From: Oscillochloris sp.
GTDB lineage: Bacteria; Chloroflexota; Chloroflexia; Chloroflexales; Chloroflexaceae
Direction of reading: 5' to 3'
Length of the DNA stretch: 35,608 bases
Assembly: GCA_012032775.1 (NCBI GenBank)
Contig: JAAUQO010000043.1
Coordinates: forward strand, 1 to 35,608
Shown: positions 16,798 through 24,156 of the stretch, one piece after another
Layout of the letters: every line of letters starts with the position of its first letter
How positions within the stretch are numbered: position 1 is the first letter of the stretch
The notes under the pieces: model-generated
Databases searched by the model: none
What the model saw: only the letters and a program-made list of their open reading frames with translations
What the model was told of the DNA's origin: nothing
Program-made: the position numbers and the translations under genes

Positions 16798-17413
16798 CTA
16801 CCTGCGCAGCATATCACGCACGCTACGCAATACCGTTTCAAAAGCGCGGGCAAGGGGTTCGGGGCGAGCGGGCGGCACCGGCGGGAGAAGATCTTTGCCA
16901 AGTGCGGCAGCCGCCCGCGTCGCAGCCGCGATTCCGGTTACACAGGCGCGCTCCAGAAACAGCGCCGGATGGGGGTAGGCGATCCAATCGCCGGCGCAAC
17001 TCAGGTTGGGCCAGGTAAGCATGGCCAGAAAGCGCGGGCGCACCAAGAGCGCCAGGTAGTGCAGCGGCGCAGGAAACCAGCTTCGGCGCACAACACTGCC
17101 GGGCTCGGCTCGCCGCACCTTTGGACCCTCGGCATGCAACCAAATCTTCACGCAGAGCCGGCTTCAGGCTAAGATCAAGCTTCAACTCGGCCAGTAAGGC
17201 CCGTAGATTGCGATACTGCCCCCAGACACCATGAATGCCATGCTCAGCGACAAATGCCCACGGACGGTCGCTGAACACAAGTCGCTCGCTCGCGGCTGCG
17301 GCCACCCGGCCGCCAAGTTGCGGCGCCGCCTCCAACAACAACGGCGCCAACCCCGCATCGGCCAGGCGCAATGCGGCGCTCAGCCCGGCCAGACCGCCGC
17401 CGATTACAATCAC
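16798..17413 (-). pseudogene. Decayed FAD-dependent amine-oxidase/phytoene-desaturase-type oxidoreductase
   Basis: The N-terminus is intact: VIVIGGGLAGLSAALRLADAG (FAD Rossmann motif), LLLEAAPQLGGRV, then HGIHGVWGQYRNLRALL. After LKPALRED the frame shifts near 17145; removing one T gives WLHAEGPKVRRAEPG. A few residues later, near 17015, RPRFLAML runs directly into WPNLSCAGDWIAYPHPALFLERACVTG, which is the C-terminal FAD motif of this family. The substrate domain of some 200-300 residues between them is missing. The total is ~205 residues against the usual 450 or more. So it has both a frameshift and a large internal deletion and cannot be functional. It may once have been a carotenoid or porphyrin enzyme. 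Confidence 0.85.
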
Positions 17414-17440
17414 CTGATCTGTTTCGATGATCTGAAATGC

Positions 17441-17504
17441 AAAAACACCATGCCCAATGCAAAACGTCACCACTGAGGTCGGCATTTCAGATTGGGCATG
17501 GTGT
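17441..17504 (-). terminator. tRNA terminator with possible pseudoknot
   Basis: Reading the minus strand after the tRNA, acaccatgcccaat (17504-17491) pairs perfectly with attgggcatggtgt (17458-17445) and is followed by TTTTT (17445-17441). The loop carries ctgaaatgc (17490-17482), complementary to gcatttcag just downstream (17440-17432), so a pseudoknot or competing hairpin can form. Confidence 0.6.
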
Positions 17505-17510
17505 ATTGGC

Positions 17511-17585
17511 TGGTGGGCCGCCCGGGACTCGAACCCAGAACCCGTCGGTTATGAGCCGATTGCTCTGCCATTGAGCTAGCGGCCC
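17511..17585 (-). tRNA. tRNA-Met (CAT), CCA encoded
   Basis: A full cloverleaf on the minus strand. The acceptor stem is gggccgc/gcggccc, the D arm is gctcaatggcagagc, the anticodon loop is ctCATaa on a tcgg/ccga stem, and the T arm has gggttcgagtccc. The discriminator is A and CCA is encoded. The first base pair is G-C, so it is not the initiator. CAT in such a tRNA may mean elongator Met or, if lysidine-modified, Ile for AUA; elongator Met is my choice. Confidence 0.93.
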
Positions 17586-17611
17586 GTACGATGTCGTACG
17601 GTGTTCGCCAG

Positions 17612-17640
17612 ATTATACCATCGCCTGAGCAGTGATTCAA
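17612..17640 (-). promoter_or_regulatory. Promoter of the tRNA gene
   Basis: Minus strand TTGAAT (17635-17640), a 17-bp spacer and TATAAT (17612-17617). A 7-bp palindrome, cgtacga/tcgtacg at 17585-17600, separates it from the tRNA 5' end. Confidence 0.85.
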
Positions 17641-17649
17641 AACGACCTC

Positions 17650-17704
17650 TTGACGATATATCGTTACCGTGCTATAGTGCGACGGTCGATGTAACGATAT
17701 ATCG
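17650..17704 (+). promoter_or_regulatory. Promoter and PadR operator
   Basis: TTGACG (17650-17655), a 17-bp spacer and TATAGT (17673-17678) form the promoter. A perfect 14-bp inverted repeat, cgatatatcgttac at 17654-17667 and gtaacgatatatcg at 17691-17704, flanks it. The left arm covers the end of the -35 and the spacer; the right arm covers the start of the transcript. Each arm contains the self-complementary cgatatatcg. This is a clear autorepression site for the PadR protein encoded next. Confidence 0.85.
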
Positions 17705-17730
17705 AAAACATATCACGGAGAATAATCAAT

Positions 17731-18348
17731 ATGCATCAGCATCACAAACATCACGGACATGGCCGGCGCCACGAGCGGTGGATGGAGCGGCGCACAATGC
17801 GTCGTTTCTGGTTTGGCCGGCGCGGCGGGCCGTTTGGCGGGCGTCGGGGCGGGCCGTTCGGCGGCAATCCCTTCGGCGACGATCCCTTCGGCGGCGATGA
17901 AGGCCCGCGGCGGCGGCATCGGCGCGGCGACATCAGGATCGCCTTGCTGGAATTGCTGGCCGAACAACCGCGCCACGGCTACGAGTTGATCAAGGCGCTT
18001 GAGCAGCGCTATGCCGGGTTCTATCGCCCCAGCCCCGGTTCGGTCTATCCAACCTTGCAACTGCTCGAAGACGAGGGCCACCTGACGAGTGAGCAGGTCG
18101 AGGGCAAACGGGTGTACACTATCACGGCAAGTGGGCAGGCCGAGTTGGAGCAGCAGCGGGCCGAAGGCGGCCATCATATGCATGGCGCGCCGGGCGCACA
18201 CCTCGACGAGTTGCGGCGCAGCGCCGTGGCACTCACAGAAGTTGTCATGCAGGCCGCCCGCCACGGCACACCGGAACAGGCCAAAGCGGTGATGGCGACC
18301 CTGGATCAAACCCGCCGCGAGATCCATCGGATTCTCGGCGGCTCGTAG
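17731..18348 (+). CDS. PadR family transcriptional regulator with His/Gly-rich N-terminal arm
   Basis: 205 residues. Residues 1-65 are low complexity: a His-rich start (MHQHHKHHGHGRR) and Phe/Gly repeats (GGPFGG, GNPFGDDPFGG). The PadR winged helix covers ~66-145: DIRIALLELLAEQPRHGYEL, YRPSPGSVYPTLQLLEDEGHL and the wing EGKRVYTIT. A helical C-terminal dimerisation part follows (VALTEVVMQAARHG). PadR proteins repress target genes and let go on binding a small ligand; here the His-rich arm could bind metal. GGAG stands 10 nt before the ATG. The operator in front indicates autoregulation, and the alcohol dehydrogenase 54 bp downstream is the likely co-regulated target. Confidence 0.93.
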   Translation: MHQHHKHHGHGRRHERWMERRTMRRFWFGRRGGPFGGRRGGPFGGNPFGDDPFGGDEGPRRRHRRGDIRIALLELLAEQPRHGYELIKALEQRYAGFYRPSPGSVYPTLQLLEDEGHLTSEQVEGKRVYTITASGQAELEQQRAEGGHHMHGAPGAHLDELRRSAVALTEVVMQAARHGTPEQAKAVMATLDQTRREIHRILGGS

Positions 18349-18402
18349 CGCGGCGAAATTGTGCGGCGCTGGCGGTGTCGCAACCACAATACGGAGTTCA
18401 GC

Positions 18403-19449
18403 ATGCGTGCGGCACTCTATGAATCGTTTGCAGGGACGATCGACGTGCGGGAGGTTCCCGATCCGACACCGGCCGATCATGGTGTGGTGATCGCGGTCAA
18501 AGCAACCGGCCTGTGCCGGAGCGATTGGCACGGTTGGATGGGCCACGATCCCGATATCATGCTGCCGCATGTACCGGGACACGAATTTGCCGGCGTGGTT
18601 GTGGCCGCCGGCAAGCAGGTGCAGCGTTGGCGCACCGGCCAGCGCGTAACCGTGCCGTTTGTCTGCGGTTGCGGCACATGCGCCGAATGTGTCTCCGGCA
18701 ACCAGCAGGTTTGCGAACGCCAGACTCAGCCCGGTTTTACCGATTGGGGTTCGTTCGCCGAGTATGTGGCGATCGATCACGCCGATCTGAATCTGGTGGC
18801 GCTGCCCGACACAATCGCCGATGCAACGGCGGCGAGCCTGGGATGTCGTTTCGCAACCTCGTTTCGGGCCGTGGTTGATCAGGGGCGAGTGTCCGCCGGG
18901 GAATGGGTGGCGGTGCATGGCTGCGGCGGGGTGGGATTATCGGCGGTGATGATCGCCGCCGCCCTGGGTGCGAATGTGGTCGCGGTTGATATCGGCGCCG
19001 AGAAACTTGCACTCGCCGGTTCACTCGGCGCCGTCCATACACTCAACGCGCGCGAAACCCCCGCCGTGGCCGATGCGATCCGCGAACTAACGGCCGGCGG
19101 CGCGCACCTATCGCTTGACGCCCTTGGCAGCCCCGACACATGCTTCCATTCGATCGCATGTTTGCGTCGGCGCGGCCGGCATGTGCAGGTCGGGCTCATG
19201 CTGGCCGATCAGCGGCATCCGGCGATCCCGATGGATCGCGTGATCGGCCACGAGTTGGAGATCCGCGGCAGTCACGGCATGCAAGCTTTCCGCTACGACG
19301 CAATGCTGGCGATGATCGCAGCCGGAAGGCTGCGCCCCGAGCAACTTGTCGGTCGTACCATCAGCTTGCACGAAGCAACCGCAGCACTGCCGCAGATGGA
19401 TCGTTTCAGCGGCCTGGGCGTAACGGTGATCGACCGGTTTACGCCGTAA
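18403..19449 (+). CDS. Zinc-dependent alcohol dehydrogenase
   Basis: A 348-residue medium-chain dehydrogenase. Catalytic zinc ligands are Cys38 ([11 protein letters not shown]) and His60-Glu61 (PGHEFAGVV). Structural zinc cysteines are in [17 protein letters not shown]. The NAD(P) fold begins [19 protein letters not shown], with VVAVDI ending in Asp, which favours NAD. It oxidises an alcohol or reduces an aldehyde; the substrate is unknown. GGAG is 6 nt before ATG 18403. It probably shares the PadR promoter and so responds to the PadR ligand. Its stop lies 8 bp from the stop of the convergent reductase gene, leaving no room for a terminator. Confidence 0.93.
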   Translation: MRAALYESFAGTIDVREVPDPTPADHGVVIAVKATGLCRSDWHGWMGHDPDIMLPHVPGHEFAGVVVAAGKQVQRWRTGQRVTVPFVCGCGTCAECVSGNQQVCERQTQPGFTDWGSFAEYVAIDHADLNLVALPDTIADATAASLGCRFATSFRAVVDQGRVSAGEWVAVHGCGGVGLSAVMIAAALGANVVAVDIGAEKLALAGSLGAVHTLNARETPAVADAIRELTAGGAHLSLDALGSPDTCFHSIACLRRRGRHVQVGLMLADQRHPAIPMDRVIGHELEIRGSHGMQAFRYDAMLAMIAAGRLRPEQLVGRTISLHEATAALPQMDRFSGLGVTVIDRFTP

Positions 19450-19457
19450 CGGCGCCG

Positions 19458-20651
19458 TCACACACCCTTTAAGTATTCACGGATCATCAAGGCCGCCGTC
19501 GCACCTTCACCGGCCGCGCTGGCGGCCTGTTTGGTACTGCCCTGGCGAACATCGCCGGCGGCGAATACACCGGGCACGTTCGTCTCCAGGGTGACTGAGG
19601 TGACAATAAAGCCATACTCATCACGCTCGATTGTGTTGGGCAGCCAGCCGACATTCGGCATCAGGCCGATAAACACGAACAGCCCGGCCGGATCAAGGGT
19701 GCTGGTTGCGCCACTTTGCGTGTCGCGCAGCGCAATCGCGCCCAACTTCCCCTCGCCGCGCAACTCGTCGATCACAGTATGGTAGCGCACATCGATCTGC
19801 GGCAACTCGGCAATTTTGTCGGCGGCCACTTTGCTGGCCGTCAGGGCATCGCCGCGCACCAGAATCGTAACTTTCTCGGCAAAGCGGGTCAGAAACACAC
19901 TCTCCTCGGCGGCGCTATTGCCGCCGCCCACCACGGCCACATGCTTGCCGCGATAGAACGGCCCGTCGCAGGTAGCGCAGAAATGCACCCCGGCGCCGAT
20001 CAACTCCTCTTCGCCCGGCACATTCAGCCGGCGATAGGTTGAACCGGTGGCGATCAACACGGCCCGCGCGCCATACTCATTCCCGTCGGCGGTCTTCACA
20101 TAGCGCGACTCGGCCTCGGCCCGCAGGCCAATCACATCCTGGGCCTGCAAAATCTCGACCTCAAACCGGCGCGCCTGGCGCACCAGGCGATCAGCAAACT
20201 CGGCGCCGCTTACACCTTCGGGGAAGCCGGGAAAATTATCGAGCCGCTCGGTGATTCCGGCCTGGCCGCCAAGGCCGCTGCGCTCGATCACCAGCACTTC
20301 CAGCCCTTCGCGGGCGGCATAAAGCGCCGCCGTCAGGCCGGTCGGCCCGCTGCCGATCACAATCAGATCGTAGTATTCGCATTTCGCCCGCGTCTGCAAG
20401 CCGAGTTTCGCCGCCAGTTCGGCATTCGACGGCTCCACCAGGAAACTGTCGTCGTCGAACACAATCGTCGGGATGATCCGCTTGCCTTTGTTGTACTGCT
20501 CAACCAGCGCCAGGCCCTCGGCATCCTGATCGACATCGACCCAACTGTAATGGATGCGCTGCTCGCCGAGAAATTTCTTCGAGCGCCGGCAATCGCTGCA
20601 CCAGTTCGCGCCATAGACAATAATCTTCGGCTGGGATTCGTCGTGTGCCAT
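19458..20651 (-). CDS. Glutaredoxin-like domain fused to thioredoxin reductase
   Basis: 397 residues. Residues ~8-85 form a glutaredoxin/NrdH-like fold: IIVYGANWCSDCRRSKKFL with a CSDC redox motif (Cys18, Cys21) and the cis-Pro in RIIPTIVFDD. From ~95 a complete thioredoxin reductase follows: FAD site LIVIGSGPTGLTAALYAA, GGQAGITERLDNFPGFPEG, redox pair FCATCDGPFYRG (~222-227), NADPH site VAVVGGGNSAAEES and C-terminal VFAAGDVRQGSTKQAASAAGEGA. The fusion suggests that the enzyme reduces its own attached glutaredoxin with NADPH and passes electrons on. ATG 20651 has AAGGA 7 nt upstream; longer in-frame starts lack one. Confidence 0.95.
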   Translation of the reverse strand: MAHDESQPKIIVYGANWCSDCRRSKKFLGEQRIHYSWVDVDQDAEGLALVEQYNKGKRIIPTIVFDDDSFLVEPSNAELAAKLGLQTRAKCEYYDLIVIGSGPTGLTAALYAAREGLEVLVIERSGLGGQAGITERLDNFPGFPEGVSGAEFADRLVRQARRFEVEILQAQDVIGLRAEAESRYVKTADGNEYGARAVLIATGSTYRRLNVPGEEELIGAGVHFCATCDGPFYRGKHVAVVGGGNSAAEESVFLTRFAEKVTILVRGDALTASKVAADKIAELPQIDVRYHTVIDELRGEGKLGAIALRDTQSGATSTLDPAGLFVFIGLMPNVGWLPNTIERDEYGFIVTSVTLETNVPGVFAAGDVRQGSTKQAASAAGEGATAALMIREYLKGV

Positions 20652-20813
20652 GGATAATTCCTTTACGTATGCGTGCTGAATGCTGAGTGCCGGCGGCGCA
20701 CCTATAATGCTCAAACCGCAAAAATAGTCACCGTTGGCGGCCGGACGTTACAGCGATCATCCGTATGGATCGGGGTGACGGCTTCGCCGCCAAACCACTC
20801 CCGCAAGTGCGGC

Positions 20814-21608
20814 TCACCCTTGCAGATCACGCAGATCGAACACCGGCCCATCTTTACAGCGGGTGCGCAATCCGGCGCGGGTCGCGATCAGGCAACATTG
20901 GCATGCCCCGACGCCACAGGGCATCGCGCCGGCCAGTATCACCTGAGCGAAGCCACGGGTCCAGCGCAGACGGGCGGCACGCACGGCGGCGATCAGCGGC
21001 GCCAGCAGCGGTTCGGCAACTGCGACACAACACTGATCGGCCCAGACCAGCGGCGCATCGAAGGGGATGCCGCCGGGCCGCACAGGTGCGCCGAGCAAAT
21101 CCAGCAGGCCCTCGGTTGGCCCGGCGCTGCGCTGATATTCGACATCGGGCGGAAGCAGCACCGGCGGCGGAAGTTGCGCCGCCGGGCCGGCAACCAGCAA
21201 CACAACGGCGATCCGGCGGGCGACGGATTGTGCCGCCAGAAAGAGCAGCGCGGGCAAGGCCGGGCCATAGCCGGCCAGCAGCAATTGGCGCGTGGTCGGC
21301 TCGATCGCGAATGGCGTGCCAAGGGGACCGAACAGCGCGATCCGGGCGCCGAGTTGGCGTTCGGCAAGATAGGCTACAGCCGGATCGTCGGCGCTCACCA
21401 GCAAACGTACCGTGCCGGCAGCCGGATCGGCAGCGACGAAAAAGATCGGCTGCGGCAACAACGGATCGTGGCTGCCGGGCAAGGCAGATTGCACCAGCAC
21501 ATACTGGCCCGGCCGGGCGGCATTGGCCAGTTCAGGGCTGCCCAACGTCAACTCAAGCAACCCATCAAGGTTGCGCCGGGCGATCAATGGCGGTTCAAGA
21601 AACGGCAT
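20814..21608 (-). CDS. PyrK-like electron-transfer flavoprotein (FAD, 2Fe-2S)
   Basis: A 264-residue ferredoxin-reductase-like protein. FAD part: RPGQYVLVQ, DPLLPQPIFFVA and GPLGTPF. NAD part: LLLAGYGPALPALLFLAAQ, where the usual GGGxG is GYGPA. The C-terminus has PCGVGACQCCLIATRAG and TRCKDGPVFDL, four cysteines spaced as in the [2Fe-2S] site of dihydroorotate dehydrogenase subunit PyrK. PyrK passes electrons between dihydroorotate dehydrogenase (PyrD type B) and NAD. No pyrD is adjacent, so it may serve a distant pyrD or another oxidoreductase. It is transcribed in the same direction as the reductase fusion but 162 bp apart. Confidence 0.85.
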   Translation of the reverse strand: MPFLEPPLIARRNLDGLLELTLGSPELANAARPGQYVLVQSALPGSHDPLLPQPIFFVAADPAAGTVRLLVSADDPAVAYLAERQLGARIALFGPLGTPFAIEPTTRQLLLAGYGPALPALLFLAAQSVARRIAVVLLVAGPAAQLPPPVLLPPDVEYQRSAGPTEGLLDLLGAPVRPGGIPFDAPLVWADQCCVAVAEPLLAPLIAAVRAARLRWTRGFAQVILAGAMPCGVGACQCCLIATRAGLRTRCKDGPVFDLRDLQG

Positions 21609-21615
21609 AGCCGCT

Positions 21616-21624
21616 ATTGTATCA
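21616..21624 (-). promoter_or_regulatory. Extended -10 promoter giving a leaderless PyrK-like mRNA
   Basis: Minus strand TGA-TACAAT, with TACAAT at 21616-21621 and only 7 nt before the ATG at 21608. Transcription would start at or next to the start codon, and there is no Shine-Dalgarno. Confidence 0.55.
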
Positions 21625-21916
21625 TTTCGTTGTTCCAGCGATGTATGAAGCAGCGCGTAACCGGATCGTAAGAAACTTCTTTATACAAAATTGTCACCCA
21701 TTTGTACGGTAGAAATGGTATTATGACGGCGCATTGATTGGATAGTCTTCGGTTATTACTACAATTCGGCTTTCAACCCCCGCCGGACTCGACAATCCAC
21801 TGCGCTCCGCCCAACCAATAAGCATAGGCTTAAAAACATATTTATATTATCTGCTGCATAGGCAGCGATCGTACCTACGCACGTACGTCGTTGATCGATC
21901 CGAATTGGAGGAGTGC
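21625..21916. other. A+T-rich divergent intergenic region upstream of the CHAT gene
   Basis: About 290 bp, much richer in A+T than its surroundings. Candidates for the CHAT promoter are TGG-TATTAT (extended -10, 21719-21724) and TATTAT at 21845-21850, neither with a good -35. A small hairpin gctgc-atag-gcagc lies just after the second. A strong GGAGGAG (21907-21913) precedes the CHAT start. No gene is seen. Confidence 0.4.
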
Positions 21917-24012
21917 ATGGAATTCGCCGACCTTGAGATCGGCCTGCATCGCCGCAGCGAAGGTCATTACGGTATCGAGTTGCGTTTTATGCAACCGGGC
22001 AGCGATGCCGATATCCGCCTGGGCGGCGATGCAATTTCGGTCGCCATTAATCATGCGCAGTTGTTGGAACATCAGGCCGATCCGATCGCCTACGGCAAAA
22101 CCCTGAGCGAGCACCTGTTCGCTTCCGCCGATCTGCGAAGTGCCTTCGCGCAGTCGCGGGCATCGGCCGCAACCCTCGATGTTCCACTGCGGGTTCGGTT
22201 CTTTATCGCCCCGAGTGCGTCTGAATTACATAGCGTACGCTGGGAAACGCTGCGCGACCCCGATGAGGATCGCTTGCTGCTTACCGACGAGCGCCTGCTG
22301 TTTTCGCGTTACCTTGCCGCCGGCGATTGGCGACCGGTGCGCTTACGGCCGAAAGCCGATCTGCGCGCCCTGATTGTGATCGCCAATCCCTCCGATCTGG
22401 CGAAATATCGCTTTGCGCCGGTTGATGTGCCCGGCGAGTTGGAACGCGCCCGCGCCGGCCTCGGTGGGATCGCAATCAGTGAATTGGCCGAACAGGGCAG
22501 CGCGACATTGAACAAGATCATGGCTACGTTGCGCGACGGCTACGACATTCTGTATCTGGCCGCTCACGGCGCAATAGTCAACGGCGAACCCTGGATCTGG
22601 CTGGAGAACGAGGCAGGCACGGTTGAGCGCACCCAGGGCAGCGAGTTTGCGCAGCGCATTCGCGAGTTGGAACAACGCCCGCGCCTGGTGGTGCTGGCCT
22701 CGTGTCAGAGCGCCGGCAGCGATCTGACCAACGGCGCCGACGGTGGATTCCTCTCGGCGCTCGGCCCGCGCCTGGCCGAAGCGGGTGTGCCGGCGGTGAT
22801 CGCAATGCAGGGCAATATCTCGATGGAGAGTGTGGCCGGGTTTACGCCGGTGCTGTTTAAGGAGTTGCTGCGCGACGGCCAGATCGACCGGGCGCTGGCA
22901 GTGGCGCGCGGCGCCATTCGCAACAACGGCGATAGCTGGATGCCGGCCCTGTTTATGCGTTTACGCAGCGGGCGGATCTGGTATGTGCCCGGTTTCGGCG
23001 ACGAAAAGCAAACCTTCGAGAAATGGCCGTCGTTGGTGCGCAGTCTGAAGCGCGGCCAGTGTACGCCTATCCTTGGGCCGAACTCGCCGAAAGCATCCTC
23101 GGCTCGGTTGAATCGATCGCCCTGAACTGGGCCGAACGCTACAACTTCCCGCTTGGCCTCCACGCCCACGACGAAATTTCGCAGGTGGCGCAGTATCTGG
23201 CGATCAACCAGGATCCACAATTTCCCCGCGACGAACTGAGCGAGTATTTGCGCCAGACATTGGTGCAACGCTACGGCGCCGATCTGGCGGAAGACGCCGC
23301 CGATGCCGATATTTACGATCTGCTTGCGGTGGCCAGTGAGATCCAGCGCGAACGTAATCCCGCCGATCCCCATAAGTTGTTGGCCGAGTTGCCGTTTACG
23401 ATCTACGTAACCGCCGGCCAACACAGCTTGCTCAGCGAAGCGCTGCGCGGCGCCGGCAAAGACCCGCTGGTCGAGTTTTGTCGTTGGCACGAAGACCTTG
23501 AAGACGTTCCATCGGTCTTCGAGGAGGAACCCGATTATGTGCCGTCGGTCGAACGCCCGCTGGTGTTTCACCTGTTCGGTATCTTGTCCGAACCCGACTC
23601 GCTGGTGCTGGCCGAAGATGATTACTTCGACTACCTCATTCGCGTTTCACGCAACCCCGATCTGATCCCGCTCCCCGTGCGGGCCGCCCTTACCGATACG
23701 GCGCTGCTTTTTCTCGGCTTCCGGCTCGAAGATCAGACCTTTCGGGTGCTGTATCGCAGCCTGATGCAGCAAGAGGGCCGCGGACGGCGCCGCAAGTACA
23801 GCCACATCGCCGGCCAGGTGATGCCGGACGAGCAGAACTTCACGCTGCCGGAACGAGCGCAGCGCTATCTGGAAAGCTACTTCCAGCAAACGGATATCAG
23901 TCTGTTCTGGGGCAGTGTCGATGATTTTGCGCATGAGTTGCAGGTGCAACTCAGCGCCGTCGAAGTTACACCCGAGAAAAAACCAGAGCGCGCCAGTTTA
24001 CGCCGCCGCTGA
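21917..24012 (+). CDS. CHAT protease fused to SIR2-like domain, frame broken near 23080
   Basis: Restoring one base near 23080 gives one ~698-residue protein. The N-terminal ~370 residues are a CHAT (caspase-like) peptidase: ELHSVRWETLRD, catalytic His217 in LYLAAHGAI and Cys263 in VVLASCQSAG, then VPAVIAMQGNISMESV and AIRNNGDSWMPALFMRL. The link SLKRGQCTPILGP begins a SIR2-like domain (to ~690) ending in FHLFGILSEPDSLVLAEDDYFDYL, with the conserved His near 551. The expected TTN-D segment reads VTAGQH, so the usual catalytic Asn seems absent. Open frames as found are 21917-23125 and ~23080-24012. Likely role: an effector that cleaves a protein and binds or degrades NAD on signal. A STAND gene follows at 144 bp. 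Confidence 0.85.
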
Positions 24013-24030
24013 CCGCGTAACACGCCGACA

Positions 24031-24094
24031 GGGTGAGATTCCGCCGCAATTACGGTTGCCGTCATATTCTGTGGCATCGGCGGAATCATCACCC
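24031..24094. repeat. Long imperfect hairpin between the CHAT-SIR2 and STAND genes
   Basis: gggtga-gattccgcc (24031-24045) pairs with ggcggaatcatcaccc (24079-24094): 15 bp with one dinucleotide bulge. The loop includes a small hairpin acgg-ttg-ccgt. There is no T-tract; it could be a regulatory or processing structure in a shared transcript. Confidence 0.5.
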
Positions 24095-24156
24095 GGTTGC
24101 CCGTGCATCGGTTCACCTTGTCGTGTTTTGCATTCTGTATTCGTCTAGGGTCTACG

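Noticed and set aside
17511..17585. Initiator tRNA or integration site with a genomic island
   Set aside because: The first pair is G-C, unlike bacterial initiators; no integrase or repeated tRNA end is seen in the window.
20673..21671. Plus-strand open frame of about 330 codons opposite the PyrK-like gene
   Set aside because: Gln/Arg-rich shadow; the minus strand has FAD, NAD and [2Fe-2S] motifs.
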